Positions 42,509 to 50,740 of a DNA stretch of 64,000 nucleotides are shown in pieces. Position 1 is the stretch's first letter. Each line of letters opens with the position of its first letter. The notes under the pieces are model-generated. The model was given only the letters and a program-made list of their open reading frames with translations. It had not been told where the DNA came from and made no database searches. The position numbers and the translations under genes are program-made. The stretch spans positions 124,001 to 188,000 of the forward strand of contig NZ_MSMP01000005.1 in NCBI RefSeq assembly GCF_001936575.1, written 5' to 3'. This DNA comes from Tenacibaculum agarivorans (GTDB taxonomy: Bacteria; Bacteroidota; Bacteroidia; Flavobacteriales; Flavobacteriaceae).

Positions 42509-43531
42509 ATGAGTAAAGTAGTAGCATTTGGAGAAGTTTTAATGCGTTTGGCAACAGAGAGACATTTACGCTTTTCACAAGCTAATTTTTTTGATGTAAC
42601 TTATGGTGGAGGTGAGTTTAATGTAGCTGTTTCTCTTGCTAATTATGGCATAGAATCCGATTTTGTTACTTGTCTCCCTGATAATGATATTGGTCATTGT
42701 GCTATAGAAAGAATACGACAACGTAATGTTGGAACCCATAATATTTCATTCGGAGGTCAAAGAATGGGAATATATTTTCTTGAAACTGGTGCAGGAACTA
42801 GAGGCAGTAAAGTCATCTATGATAGAGCTAATAGTTCCATTGCAACAGTACAAGATGGTATGATTGATTGGGAAAAGGTATTTGAAAATGCAACTCATTT
42901 TCATTGGAGCGGTGTAACACCTGCAATTTCTCAAAATGCCGCTGATGAATGTTTAAAAGCAATTAAAATTGCGCATAAGAAAGGAATTACGATTTCTTCA
43001 GATTTAAATTACAGATCTAAATTATGGAAGTACGATAAAGCTCCTTCAGATATAATGCCAGAATTACTAAGTTATAGTACCATTATTCTAGGAGATATAG
43101 ATACTGCACTTTTCATGTTAGGTAAAGAAAAAGTATACCCTAATTATGAAGACATAAACTCACTACCTAATCTATATGATATGGTATTGGAATTTTGTCC
43201 AAATTTAAAGATTATGGCTACCACATTACGATATTCTGTGAGTGCTTCACATCAAAAAATAGGCGGTATTCTTTATGATAAATCAAAAATATTAAAAGCG
43301 CAAACCAGAGATGTTACTCCTGTAGTAGATAGAGTGGGTAGTGGAGATGCATTTATGGGAGGCTTACTGTATGGATTAATTGACCCTGATTTTGATTTGC
43401 AACAAACGCTTAATTTTGCAGTTGCTGCATGTTGTTTGAAGCATACAATTTCAGGGGATTTTAATTTAGCAACCAAAGAAGAAATATTAACAATGGTAGA
43501 AGGGAATACATCAGGAAAAGTTTCTAGATAA
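42509..43531 (+). CDS. kdgK: 2-keto-3-deoxygluconate kinase (PfkB family)
   Basis: A 340-residue ribokinase-family enzyme. The N-terminal GGEFNVAVSLANYGI and C-terminal DRVGSGDAFMGGLLYG (274-289, catalytic Asp280 with the anion hole) are PfkB signatures. It phosphorylates KDG to KDPG. The spacing is 40 bp after the reductase and 20 bp before the aldolase. Confidence 0.94.
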   Translation: MSKVVAFGEVLMRLATERHLRFSQANFFDVTYGGGEFNVAVSLANYGIESDFVTCLPDNDIGHCAIERIRQRNVGTHNISFGGQRMGIYFLETGAGTRGSKVIYDRANSSIATVQDGMIDWEKVFENATHFHWSGVTPAISQNAADECLKAIKIAHKKGITISSDLNYRSKLWKYDKAPSDIMPELLSYSTIILGDIDTALFMLGKEKVYPNYEDINSLPNLYDMVLEFCPNLKIMATTLRYSVSASHQKIGGILYDKSKILKAQTRDVTPVVDRVGSGDAFMGGLLYGLIDPDFDLQQTLNFAVAACCLKHTISGDFNLATKEEILTMVEGNTSGKVSR

Positions 43532-43551
43532 ACCATTAACACAAAAAATAT

Positions 43552-44220
43552 ATGGCAAAGTTTTCACGTATTCAAGTGGTAAATACTATGCAAAGCACGG
43601 GGCTAGTACCTCTTTTTTATCATGATGATGTTGAAATTAGTAAAGAAATAATAAATGCTTTATATAAAGGAGGAGCTAGATTGTTAGAGTTTACGGCTAG
43701 AGGAGATTTTGCGCACAAAGTTTTTGAAGAACTATCTAAATATTGTAGTCAGAATTTTGATGATATGATTATTGGAGTAGGATCTGTAACTAGCGCTGCC
43801 GAAGCTTCTTTTTATATGCAACTAGGAGCTAATTTTATAGTAACCCCAGTATTTAGAGAAGATATAGCTATAGTATGTAATAGAAGAAAAATATTGTGGT
43901 CTCCAGGCTGTGGATCGTTAACTGAAATAGCTAAAGCAGAGGAATTAGGTTGTGAAGTTGTTAAATTATTTCCTGGTAGCATTTATGGACCAGAGTTTAT
44001 AAAAGCAATAAAAGGACCTTGCCCTTGGACTAGCATTATGCCAACCGGCGGAGTTTCACCAACGAAGGAAAGTATAGCATCTTGGATAAATGCTGGTGCA
44101 ATATGTTTAGGAATGGGATCTAAATTGATAAAAAAAGATGGAAAAGGAAGATTTGATTATGATAACATAACAAACTTAACGGCTAATTCCTTACGCTATA
44201 TAGAAATGTGTAAAGCATAA
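43552..44220 (+). CDS. eda: KDPG/KHG aldolase
   Basis: A 222-residue class I aldolase with the Schiff-base Lys138 in VVKLFPGS and the catalytic Glu46 in RLLEFTARG. WSPGCGSLTEIAKAEELGCE and MPTGGVSP complete the TIM barrel phosphate site. It splits KDPG to pyruvate and glyceraldehyde-3-phosphate, ending alginate catabolism. Followed by a strong terminator that closes the locus. Confidence 0.95.
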   Translation: MAKFSRIQVVNTMQSTGLVPLFYHDDVEISKEIINALYKGGARLLEFTARGDFAHKVFEELSKYCSQNFDDMIIGVGSVTSAAEASFYMQLGANFIVTPVFREDIAIVCNRRKILWSPGCGSLTEIAKAEELGCEVVKLFPGSIYGPEFIKAIKGPCPWTSIMPTGGVSPTKESIASWINAGAICLGMGSKLIKKDGKGRFDYDNITNLTANSLRYIEMCKA

Positions 44221-44251
44221 AAATCATTCACTTCAAATTAGAAATTTAGTT

Positions 44252-44290
44252 AACCTTAGTGCGTAAAATATATTCACTAAGGTTTTTTGT
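44252..44290 (+). terminator. Intrinsic terminator closing the alginate catabolic operon
   Basis: AACCTTAGTG (44252-44261) pairs with CACTAAGGTT (44275-44284) around a 13-base loop, followed by TTTTGTTTTTTTT. The flanking TTAGTTAACC looks like an operator half but belongs to this stem. Confidence 0.88.
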
Positions 44291-44412
44291 TTTTTTTATG
44301 AATTTGGTGCAGAATAGTAAGAAATTATGTACGCATACTTTAGTTGTACTTATAATAAAAAGAAGAGTTTAATTTTAAAGAATTACTTTTGAGTTGATAA
44401 AAAGATCAATAA

Positions 44413-46281
44413 ATGAGAAAAATGACGGCTTTTTATTTCGTCATCTTGTGTTTGTTTTCATGTAATCAACCCACTTCTATTAAAACTATCCAAGAAGCAA
44501 CGAATAAAGTAGTTAATTTACAAGAGTTGGCAAGGAATAGTCAAGCTGATAATGTTATTTTTGATCATCTTAAAAAATCAGAAAAAATCCTTCGTAAATA
44601 TCCTGAGATATCCGATACTTTACATGTAGAGCATCTCTTTCTGAAAGGGAATTACTTCAAAAGAAAAAATAATTTAGATTCTGCTCGACATTATTTTTAT
44701 AAAGTCATTACTACTATAAAAGGACCAAATGAAAGAGCTAAACATCTAGCTTATTTTAAAAATGCTTGGGAAATGGAGGAACGTGAAGATAATATTGCGA
44801 ATGCAATTAGCATAGCAGAAAAGTTTATAGACATTACGGATGATGAAAAATTAATTGATGATGTTTTGTACGCTTACAATTATTTAGGAAGAGCATATTT
44901 GGATTTAGGGAATTATAAAGAGGCCATAAAATATAATAATAAAACACTACAAGCAGCTAGAGAAACAAATAATCTAGATATGTTTGTAATTACCGCAAAC
45001 TTTAAAGCACAATCATATTACTTTTCAAATCAAAAGGAAAAGGCTTTCACTCTTTTAGATAGTCTTCAAACCATAAATTCTGGATTAGAGTCTAAAAGGC
45101 AACTAAATACCATGATTGGCATATTGTGGTTTTTTGAAAATGATATTGAAAAATCAGTAAAATACTACAATAAAGCGATACAATTAGTTAAAGAAATAGC
45201 GAAATCCCCAAAATCAAATAAAAGCAATTCTAATTATCGCTTATTAGAATCTTATAACAATATTACTGAAGCTTATCTGGAGCTTAAAAATTATGCTATA
45301 GCGGAAAAATATCTAGATTCTACAAAGGCAATTATACATGCAAATTCCTATCAACCTTATGTAGATCTTTATCATAAATATCGTTTTTTATTTAATTATA
45401 GAACCAATAAAAAAGAAAGTAAAGTATTAGAAGAATACGAGAATTTACTTAAGGAGTCAAAAATTGTTCAGCAACAAAAGATTGAAGAGAAACTGTATGC
45501 ATTACAATTGGCAAATGAAAAAGAGAAAAAAGTATTGGCAGAAAAAAATGAATTAGCACTAAGAAACGTTAAACTTTTTGCATTTAGTGGTATATCAATT
45601 TTATTACTTATAGTTGGTTTCTTGTTTTACAGACAACGAAGCTATACATTTCAAAAACATGAAATTCAAATGCAACAACGATTATTACGATCGCAGATGA
45701 ATTCTCATTTTTCATTCAATACATTATCCGTAATACAAAACCAGATCAAGGAAGACCAAGAACTAGCAGCTAGTTATTTGACTAAGTTTTCAAGATTGTT
45801 ACGATTATTATTAACGAATTCATTGAGTAATTATGTACTTATTGAAAATGAATTAGAGCTACTTAAAAAATATCTTGATTTACAATTGTATAGATTTCCT
45901 AATGAATTTGAATATAATATACAATTAGAAAATTTTGAGGAAGATGAACCGTTATACATTCCTCCAATGCTAATTCAACCTTTTATAGAAAATAGTATTG
46001 AACATGGTTTTTCTCATATAGATTACAAAGGAAAATTAACATTACAGTTAAAGCTTATAGATGATACCTATTTACGATGTAGCATTAATGATAATGGAAT
46101 TGGTTTAAAAGCTAACGATAGCAAATATAAAATGTCTATTTCTACAGATTTGATCGCCAAATTCATAGAAAAAGTTACTAAACGTAAAATTGTTATTTTA
46201 GACAACAATGAACTCAATCCTGAAGAAAAAGGAGTTTATGTAGAGTTTTTAATCCCTTATAAATTTACAAATCATGATTAA
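44413..46281 (+). CDS. TPR-containing sensor histidine kinase, LytS/YpdA type
   Basis: A 622-residue membrane sensor. A lipobox-like signal (LFSCNQP) is followed by about 330 residues of TPR-like helical repeats outside the membrane (for example LGRAYLDLGNYKEAIKYNNK), then a coiled coil, a membrane helix (about 387-405) and a His_kinase domain of the PF06580 type. The phospho-acceptor is His432 in QMNSHFSFNTL. The usual motif is PHFLFN, so Pro and Leu are both replaced by Ser here. The ATP-binding N box is QPFIENSIEHG and the G box DNGIGL. The stop overlaps the response regulator by 8 bp. Confidence 0.9.
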   Translation: MRKMTAFYFVILCLFSCNQPTSIKTIQEATNKVVNLQELARNSQADNVIFDHLKKSEKILRKYPEISDTLHVEHLFLKGNYFKRKNNLDSARHYFYKVITTIKGPNERAKHLAYFKNAWEMEEREDNIANAISIAEKFIDITDDEKLIDDVLYAYNYLGRAYLDLGNYKEAIKYNNKTLQAARETNNLDMFVITANFKAQSYYFSNQKEKAFTLLDSLQTINSGLESKRQLNTMIGILWFFENDIEKSVKYYNKAIQLVKEIAKSPKSNKSNSNYRLLESYNNITEAYLELKNYAIAEKYLDSTKAIIHANSYQPYVDLYHKYRFLFNYRTNKKESKVLEEYENLLKESKIVQQQKIEEKLYALQLANEKEKKVLAEKNELALRNVKLFAFSGISILLLIVGFLFYRQRSYTFQKHEIQMQQRLLRSQMNSHFSFNTLSVIQNQIKEDQELAASYLTKFSRLLRLLLTNSLSNYVLIENELELLKKYLDLQLYRFPNEFEYNIQLENFEEDEPLYIPPMLIQPFIENSIEHGFSHIDYKGKLTLQLKLIDDTYLRCSINDNGIGLKANDSKYKMSISTDLIAKFIEKVTKRKIVILDNNELNPEEKGVYVEFLIPYKFTNHD

Positions 46282-47017
46282 AGCTATTTTAGTTGATGAT
46301 GAAACATACATTCGTGAAAAAATTAAAAATAAATTAAACCATTTCTTTGATAAAGAGGTAGTAGTAGTAGGAGAAGCAGCTAATGTTACTGAAGCTATAG
46401 ACTGTATTGAGAATAATGAGGTGGATTTATTGCTCTTGGATGTTCATTTAAAGAATGGAACAAGTTTCGATATACTTTCAGAGATAGATCATAGCAATTT
46501 AAACATAATTTTTATTACCGGTTTTGATGAGCATGCAATCAAAGCCATTAAAATAGGTGCTTTAGACTATATGATAAAGCCTATAGATGATGATGAGTTT
46601 AAAGAAGCTATTCAAAAAGCAATTCAGAATAAAGTTAAAGATAATGATCTAAAAAAATCAATAGAAGTTACTAAAGAACATTTTTCTAAAAATGAGAAAA
46701 ATAAACGTATTATTTTAAAAACATTAGAAAATATATATGCAGTTAATGAGGAAGATATTTTTTATTGTAAATCAGAAAGTAATTACACTACATTTTATAC
46801 TAAGAAGATAGATAAAATAGTAGTCTCAAAACCTATAAAATTGTTTGAAGAATTGTTATCTAAAGATGTTTTTATTAGATGTCACAAATCTTATTTAGTC
46901 AATAAAAATCATGTAATTCAATATAACAAACAGGGAAATTTAATTCTTAATGAAGAAATTCAAGTTCCTGTATCGAGTAGACGAAAAGATTATATTATAA
47001 AGGAAATTTTTAAATAA
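46274..47017 (+). CDS. LytTR-family response regulator
   Basis: A 247-residue regulator. The receiver domain has the acidic pair Asp8/Asp9, phospho-acceptor Asp56 in LLLLDVHLKNG, and the FITGFDEHA and MIKPID switch residues. The LytTR DNA-binding domain covers about 140-247 (YCKSESNYTTFYT, FIRCHKSYLVNK and VPVSSRRKDY). LytTR regulators bind pairs of 9-bp repeats [TA][AC][CA]GTTN[AG][TG] spaced 12-13 bp. Such pairs lie upstream of the next gene and of the peptide cluster. Confidence 0.94.
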   Translation: MIKAILVDDETYIREKIKNKLNHFFDKEVVVVGEAANVTEAIDCIENNEVDLLLLDVHLKNGTSFDILSEIDHSNLNIIFITGFDEHAIKAIKIGALDYMIKPIDDDEFKEAIQKAIQNKVKDNDLKKSIEVTKEHFSKNEKNKRIILKTLENIYAVNEEDIFYCKSESNYTTFYTKKIDKIVVSKPIKLFEELLSKDVFIRCHKSYLVNKNHVIQYNKQGNLILNEEIQVPVSSRRKDYIIKEIFK

Positions 47018-47036
47018 CATTCACACAATTTCAAAT

Positions 47037-47070
47037 TACGTTTACGAATTAGAACAATACGTTAATGAAT
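47037..47070 (+). promoter_or_regulatory. Candidate LytTR operator, two 21-bp-phased repeats
   Basis: ACGTTTACGAAT (47038-47049) and ACGTTAATGAAT (47059-47070), exactly 21 bp apart. The 9-mer TACGTTAAT, starting at T58-equivalent position, fits the LytTR consensus fully; the first copy differs in one base. They lie about 27 bp upstream of a -7-like TATATTTT box (47097-47104) and 55 bp before the gene start. Confidence 0.7.
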
Positions 47071-47124
47071 CGATATGTAAAATATAAGTGAATTGATATA
47101 TTTTGTAATTATAAACTATAACTA

Positions 47125-47907
47125 ATGAAGAAAGAATATATTAAACTTTTACTAACTGTATTCGTTTTTGCTTCCTGTAGTGGAGGTGAAAGTAGTGTAG
47201 AAGAACTAATTCAAGATGAATCTACAGCATTAAAAATTCAAGACAAAAGCAACCAATTTAATGCTAATATTGCGGTTGCATATATAGATCCTTTTGAGAC
47301 TAAATTGCATTGGGTTTCTTTTTTAATAGCTCAGACTTTATTAAATCATGAATCTAGTAGAGCGGTTTTCATGAATGTCTATATAAATAGTTTTGAAACT
47401 ACTCATACAATTAAACTAGAAGAGTTGTTAGATTTAAATAATCCTGATTTAGACTTATTTACCAATGCTTTTTATCAAGAATTTGACTTTTATAACAATT
47501 TAAGTGATGAAGAATTAAATCAAGTTTGTGGTAGACCGAATTTAAGACCCATACCACCAGATGGAGATCCTGGATTAGCACCAATAGATCCAATGGCATT
47601 ATTTCAGGCATATATAAACTCTTTATTACATGATGATTGTATTGAAATTTATATACCAAATGAATTAGATATTGAAATCGAAAATACTGTACAATATACT
47701 CCAGTGATAATTTCTTCTGCTCATCCATTAACCAATGCAAGCATTAATGAAGCTTATATAAATAGAGGTAGATGTAGTACAGAAATAGACGAGATCAACA
47801 GTACTACTCGAGAAAATATAATTATTGCTAGACCTTATAGAGGCTTGAGAAGGTGTGTATACACTCAGTATTCATCAATTAAATTTGAAGACTTTTTAGG
47901 AAACTAA
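47125..47907 (+). CDS. Lipoprotein of unknown function, probable LytTR target
   Basis: A 260-residue lipoprotein (acyl cysteine 18 in FVFASCSGG). The mature protein is acidic and helical in its first part and has four later cysteines: one in LNQVCGRPNLRPIPPDG, one in HDDCIEIY, one in RGRCSTEID and one in RGLRRCVYTQYS, which may form two disulfides. A Pro-rich turn (RPIPPDGDPGLAPIDP) lies in the middle. No family recognised. It follows the LytTR gene by 107 bp with the phased repeats between them, and has its own terminator. Confidence 0.6.
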   Translation: MKKEYIKLLLTVFVFASCSGGESSVEELIQDESTALKIQDKSNQFNANIAVAYIDPFETKLHWVSFLIAQTLLNHESSRAVFMNVYINSFETTHTIKLEELLDLNNPDLDLFTNAFYQEFDFYNNLSDEELNQVCGRPNLRPIPPDGDPGLAPIDPMALFQAYINSLLHDDCIEIYIPNELDIEIENTVQYTPVIISSAHPLTNASINEAYINRGRCSTEIDEINSTTRENIIIARPYRGLRRCVYTQYSSIKFEDFLGN

Positions 47908-47931
47908 ATAAAAACCAATATGTAAATAATG

Positions 47932-47963
47932 AATCCTCTTGCTTTTGTTGGAGGATTTTTTTT
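47932..47963 (+). terminator. Intrinsic terminator after the unknown lipoprotein
   Basis: AATCCTC (47932-47938) pairs with GAGGATT (47951-47957), followed by a run of T. It separates the lipoprotein gene from the peptide cluster, so the cluster needs its own promoter. Confidence 0.82.
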
Positions 47964-47981
47964 ATGAAAATAATATAGTCT

Positions 47982-48013
47982 AACGATAACGAATTTATCA
48001 GTTGCGTTAATGA
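47982..48013 (+). promoter_or_regulatory. Second candidate LytTR operator, before the peptide cluster
   Basis: ACGATAACGAAT (47983-47994) and GCGTTAATGAGT (48004-48015 region) repeat with a 21-bp period, as at 47037-47070. The core CGTTAAT is shared with that site. It lies about 125 bp before the first peptide gene. No sharp -7 box was recognised after it; TATTTATG at 48047-48054 is the nearest. Confidence 0.6.
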
Positions 48014-48139
48014 GTTTTGTGTTGTTTTGAAGTATAATAGATCTGATATTTATGATTGTAAACTCATTATAATAAGAGAAGTAAGCCAAAAACTCAATGT
48101 CTTTATGAGTTTACCAAGTTTAATCTTAAAACAGAACTT

Positions 48140-48340
48140 ATGAAAAAATTATTAAATCTAAAAACTACCCAAATATTGGGTAAAGAGCAACAAAAAAGTA
48201 TCATTGGAGGTAAACTGGCCGCTTCTTCAATGTGTAGTAATAGTATTTGTTCTAACCTACCTGGTAGATGTTGCGGCTTTGATAGTGCAGGAAACTATGG
48301 TTGTGTAGTAGCCCTACCTGGTAATAGAAATTGTAGGTAA
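48140..48340 (+). CDS. Double-glycine leader peptide 1, 66 aa, six cysteines
   Basis: The leader MKKLLNLKTTQILGKEQQKS continues to the processing site IIGG at residues 21-24, the hallmark of substrates of C39-peptidase ABC exporters. The putative 42-residue core contains six cysteines: one at MC, one at IC, a CC pair in GRCCGF, one in YGC and one at NCR. Spacing suggests a disulfide-rich mini-protein. The organisation is like bacteriocin-type peptides seen in other Bacteroidota. No exporter or modification gene is in the window. First of three tandem peptide genes. Confidence 0.8.
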   Translation: MKKLLNLKTTQILGKEQQKSIIGGKLAASSMCSNSICSNLPGRCCGFDSAGNYGCVVALPGNRNCR

Positions 48341-48370
48341 TTATAATTAACTTTTAAATAAACATAACAA

Positions 48371-48529
48371 ATGAAAAATTTATTAACGCTAGGAAGATCA
48401 CTAACTAAAACAGAACAACAAAAGGTAAGTGGAGGAGGAAGGCCAGGAGCAATTGAATGTGAGTTTAGTGCAGATACATCTACAGATTGGTGTTGTCATT
48501 TCCCACAAGGTTGTCCTTCATATGCTTAA
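48371..48529 (+). CDS. Double-glycine leader peptide 2, 52 aa
   Basis: A short ORF that is easily missed. The leader MKNLLTLGRSLTKTEQQKVS is followed by GGG and a 29-residue core with four cysteines (IECEF, a CC pair in DWCCHF, and QGCPSY). It begins 30 bp after peptide 1 and ends 18 bp before peptide 3. The CC pair recalls peptide 1, but the core sequences are otherwise different. Coding is supported by the leader match and by the spacing. Confidence 0.75.
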   Translation: MKNLLTLGRSLTKTEQQKVSGGGRPGAIECEFSADTSTDWCCHFPQGCPSYA

Positions 48530-48547
48530 TTTATAAAATAAAAAACA

Positions 48548-48763
48548 ATGAAAAATATAGTAAACTTAAAAGGCGCTTCTCTATTAAGTAATGAAGAGCA
48601 AAAAAACATTAATGGAGGAGGAAAAGGGATTCCTCTTCTAAATGGATGCGCAGTGAGTAAAAAATGTTTTACAGCATCAGACTGTCTTAGTTTTGCTTCA
48701 AATTGTGTAGTGGAATGCTTTTCTTCACCTAATGGTGGAGGAGGTATTTGTGTAGGATACTAA
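48548..48763 (+). CDS. Double-glycine leader peptide 3, 71 aa, six cysteines
   Basis: Leader MKNIVNLKGASLLSNEEQKN, then INGGG. The core of about 46 residues has six cysteines at regular intervals (NGC, KKC, SDC, SNC, VEC, GIC) and ends in a glycine-rich GGGGICVGY. Cysteines recur every 5-8 residues in its middle part. The leader aligns with those of peptides 1 and 2 and of the isolated peptide at 11876, while the cores differ, as is usual for diversifying exported peptides. Confidence 0.8.
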   Translation: MKNIVNLKGASLLSNEEQKNINGGGKGIPLLNGCAVSKKCFTASDCLSFASNCVVECFSSPNGGGGICVGY

Positions 48764-48794
48764 CTAAGTAAAATAGAAGAACAAAATGTGAAAG

Positions 48795-48835
48795 AAAACC
48801 AATAAATCATTTAACTACATTGATTTATTGGTTTT
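48795..48835 (+). terminator. Terminator after the peptide cluster, probably bidirectional
   Basis: Perfect 15-bp stem AAAACCAATAAATCA (48795-48809) / TGATTTATTGGTTTT (48821-48835) with an 11-base loop. It also lies 33 bp after the stop of the minus-strand gene 48868-50061. Confidence 0.88.
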
Positions 48836-48867
48836 AATAGTAGTTTATTTTTTACAACTATTCATAT

Positions 48868-50061
48868 TTAATTTTTTATAAATCTGAAGACATTACTATT
48901 TTCTAATTTTATAAAGTAAATACCACTAGATAACATTTGAGTAGTAATTTTTTCATCTTCAGATATCGTACCGTTCTTTACTACACTACCATCTATTTTA
49001 TATAGTATATAATCTAGTGGTTTTTTGATGTTTGAAATTTGAATAAATTCTCGCGATGGATTTGGATATAGTTTAAAATTAGTCCCGATTTTATCATAAT
49101 CAGTAGTAGATAAAACAGAAGTGTCAAGTTTTGCAACTTTACCTTTTAATGTATCCGTAATATCTATAGTTACTCCATTTTTAAATGTTTTTTTTGTGAT
49201 GTCATAGTATAAAATATGAATGCCACTTTTATGAGGTATAATAGCATTAATTTCTCTAAATGTTCCTCTATTTATATCGGTTGCTATTACAGTTTTTGTT
49301 GTAATATCTGCTTTAGCTATTCTTTCATATTTATCTGAGGCGTCGTCTGTATCAAAACCAATGTATAATTCATTACCCTGAAATGCTAAAGCATTTGGAT
49401 GTTTTATTCCAGTTAAGACATCAGTTATACTTGGAGTTGCTGCTTTAATATCTACTTTAACTATTCTATTAGATCTAAAAAGTGATACATATACATATGT
49501 CCCATCAGATACCATACTTCTTCCTTGATCTCTACTATTTTTAGCTAATTCAATTACATCAGTCAAAACAGGCTTTGTATCAGTAACATTAATTTTAGAA
49601 ATTACGGTATTTCCTTGTGGATTTCTTAACACGTAAAGTTCATTACCAAAAAACGTAAGTGAATTAGGTCGATTTACGTTCTTTACAACATTTATGAACT
49701 GAGGTGTTTTTGCTGTAACATCTATTTTAACTATTTCACTTTTTATATCAAATCTACCATCTGACAAAGACATGTAAAGTTCGTTGCCTTTAAAAGCAAG
49801 GGCACTGACTCCGAATTTTATACCAGAAATAACTGTTTTGGGTGGTTGATCTTTTTGTAAAAGATCTATTTTAATAAGGCTATAGGGACTATTAATACTA
49901 TATACCCCGTTTTTATGCTCTTGTTTTACTAAGTAAAGTTCATTATCCTTTAAAGCACTAACTTCTTGTAGATATTCTATACTATTTATTAATTGGGTAT
50001 TTTGTGCTGCTATAGCATTAAAAAAGAAACTAAATATTACTATGAGTAGTAAATGCTTCAT
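48868..50061 (-). CDS. Secreted beta-propeller protein with T9SS C-terminal sorting domain
   Basis: A 397-residue protein with a signal peptide (to about IAAQ, residue 19). Six or so repeats of the form ALAFKGNELYMSLSDG, LTFFGNELYVLRNP, LAFQGNELYIGFD form a beta-propeller, each with the recurring GNELY motif followed by KVDI or KIDV-like strands. The C-terminal ~70 residues are a type IX secretion sorting domain (FKLYPNPSREFIQISN, then GIYFIKLENSNVFRFIKN). It should be exported through the T9SS and either released or attached to the surface. Ligand unknown. Confidence 0.88.
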   Translation of the reverse strand: MKHLLLIVIFSFFFNAIAAQNTQLINSIEYLQEVSALKDNELYLVKQEHKNGVYSINSPYSLIKIDLLQKDQPPKTVISGIKFGVSALAFKGNELYMSLSDGRFDIKSEIVKIDVTAKTPQFINVVKNVNRPNSLTFFGNELYVLRNPQGNTVISKINVTDTKPVLTDVIELAKNSRDQGRSMVSDGTYVYVSLFRSNRIVKVDIKAATPSITDVLTGIKHPNALAFQGNELYIGFDTDDASDKYERIAKADITTKTVIATDINRGTFREINAIIPHKSGIHILYYDITKKTFKNGVTIDITDTLKGKVAKLDTSVLSTTDYDKIGTNFKLYPNPSREFIQISNIKKPLDYILYKIDGSVVKNGTISEDEKITTQMLSSGIYFIKLENSNVFRFIKN

Positions 50062-50247
50062 AATGGAATTTTAATTGTTAGATGTATAGTTAATACAACT
50101 CACAATTAAAATTCCCTACTCTCAACAAGTAACTATAGGTAAATGTAACTGACGGTAAAATGTTAGCAAGCTCTAATAATTATGCGGAAATAGTATTATA
50201 TAAAAAGGTTGAGAATAATTTAAAAAACTATTTAGATGTATATTTTA

Positions 50248-50589
50248 TTACAATACCGTTAAAATATCTTCTGGAGGTCTTCCTATAACTGCTTTTTTAC
50301 CATTAACTACAATTGGTCTTTCTATCAATTTAGGATTTTCTACCATAGCAGTAATAATTTCAGAATCATTTAAATCTTTTCCTTTATACTGCTCTTTCCA
50401 AATTTTTTCATTCTTTCGTACTAAATCTATAGGAGAAATCTGTAATAATGAAATAATTTCAGAAAGCTCAATTTCATTTAAATTTTCATCTAAATATTTA
50501 ATTACGGTGAACTCTTTTTTACTTTCTTCTAAAATTGCCAATCCTTGTCTAGATTTAGAACATCTTGGATTGTGATATATTTTTATCAT
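50248..50589 (-). CDS. arsC: ArsC/Spx family, arsenate reductase (glutaredoxin type)
   Basis: A 113-residue thioredoxin-fold protein with a single N-terminal active cysteine, Cys10, in YHNPRCSKSRQG, and the conserved ERPIVV and KKAVIGRPPE anion-site segment. ArsC reduces arsenate using glutathione and glutaredoxin; related YffB-type proteins have other functions. No ars operon is nearby, so the physiological substrate is uncertain. Confidence 0.87.
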   Translation of the reverse strand: MIKIYHNPRCSKSRQGLAILEESKKEFTVIKYLDENLNEIELSEIISLLQISPIDLVRKNEKIWKEQYKGKDLNDSEIITAMVENPKLIERPIVVNGKKAVIGRPPEDILTVL

Positions 50590-50712
50590 ATTTTTTAGTC
50601 AATTATGAATTGAGAATTACGATTTTTAACTTCGATTTCGACAAGCTCAATCTCCATTTTATTTTTTAAATAAATTAAGAACGTTGTATAGCTTTCGAGT
50701 TTTTAATTTTAC

Positions 50713-50740
50713 TTCTAACTTCTAACTTCTAACTTCTAAC
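50713..50740. repeat. 7-bp tandem repeat, 4 copies of TTCTAAC
   Basis: Four copies (50713-50740) overlap the 3' end of the RF2 gene, whose stop codon lies inside the array. The unit differs by one base from the TTCTAGC repeat at 17285-17391. CTTCGATTTCGACAAGCTC, a dispersed-repeat-like sequence, lies about 85 bp away at 50631-50649. Confidence 0.9.

Noticed and set aside
44245..44256. TTAGTTAACC as a fourth alginate operator
   Set aside because: Only a half match (AGTTAACCTT); it is part of the terminator stem after eda.
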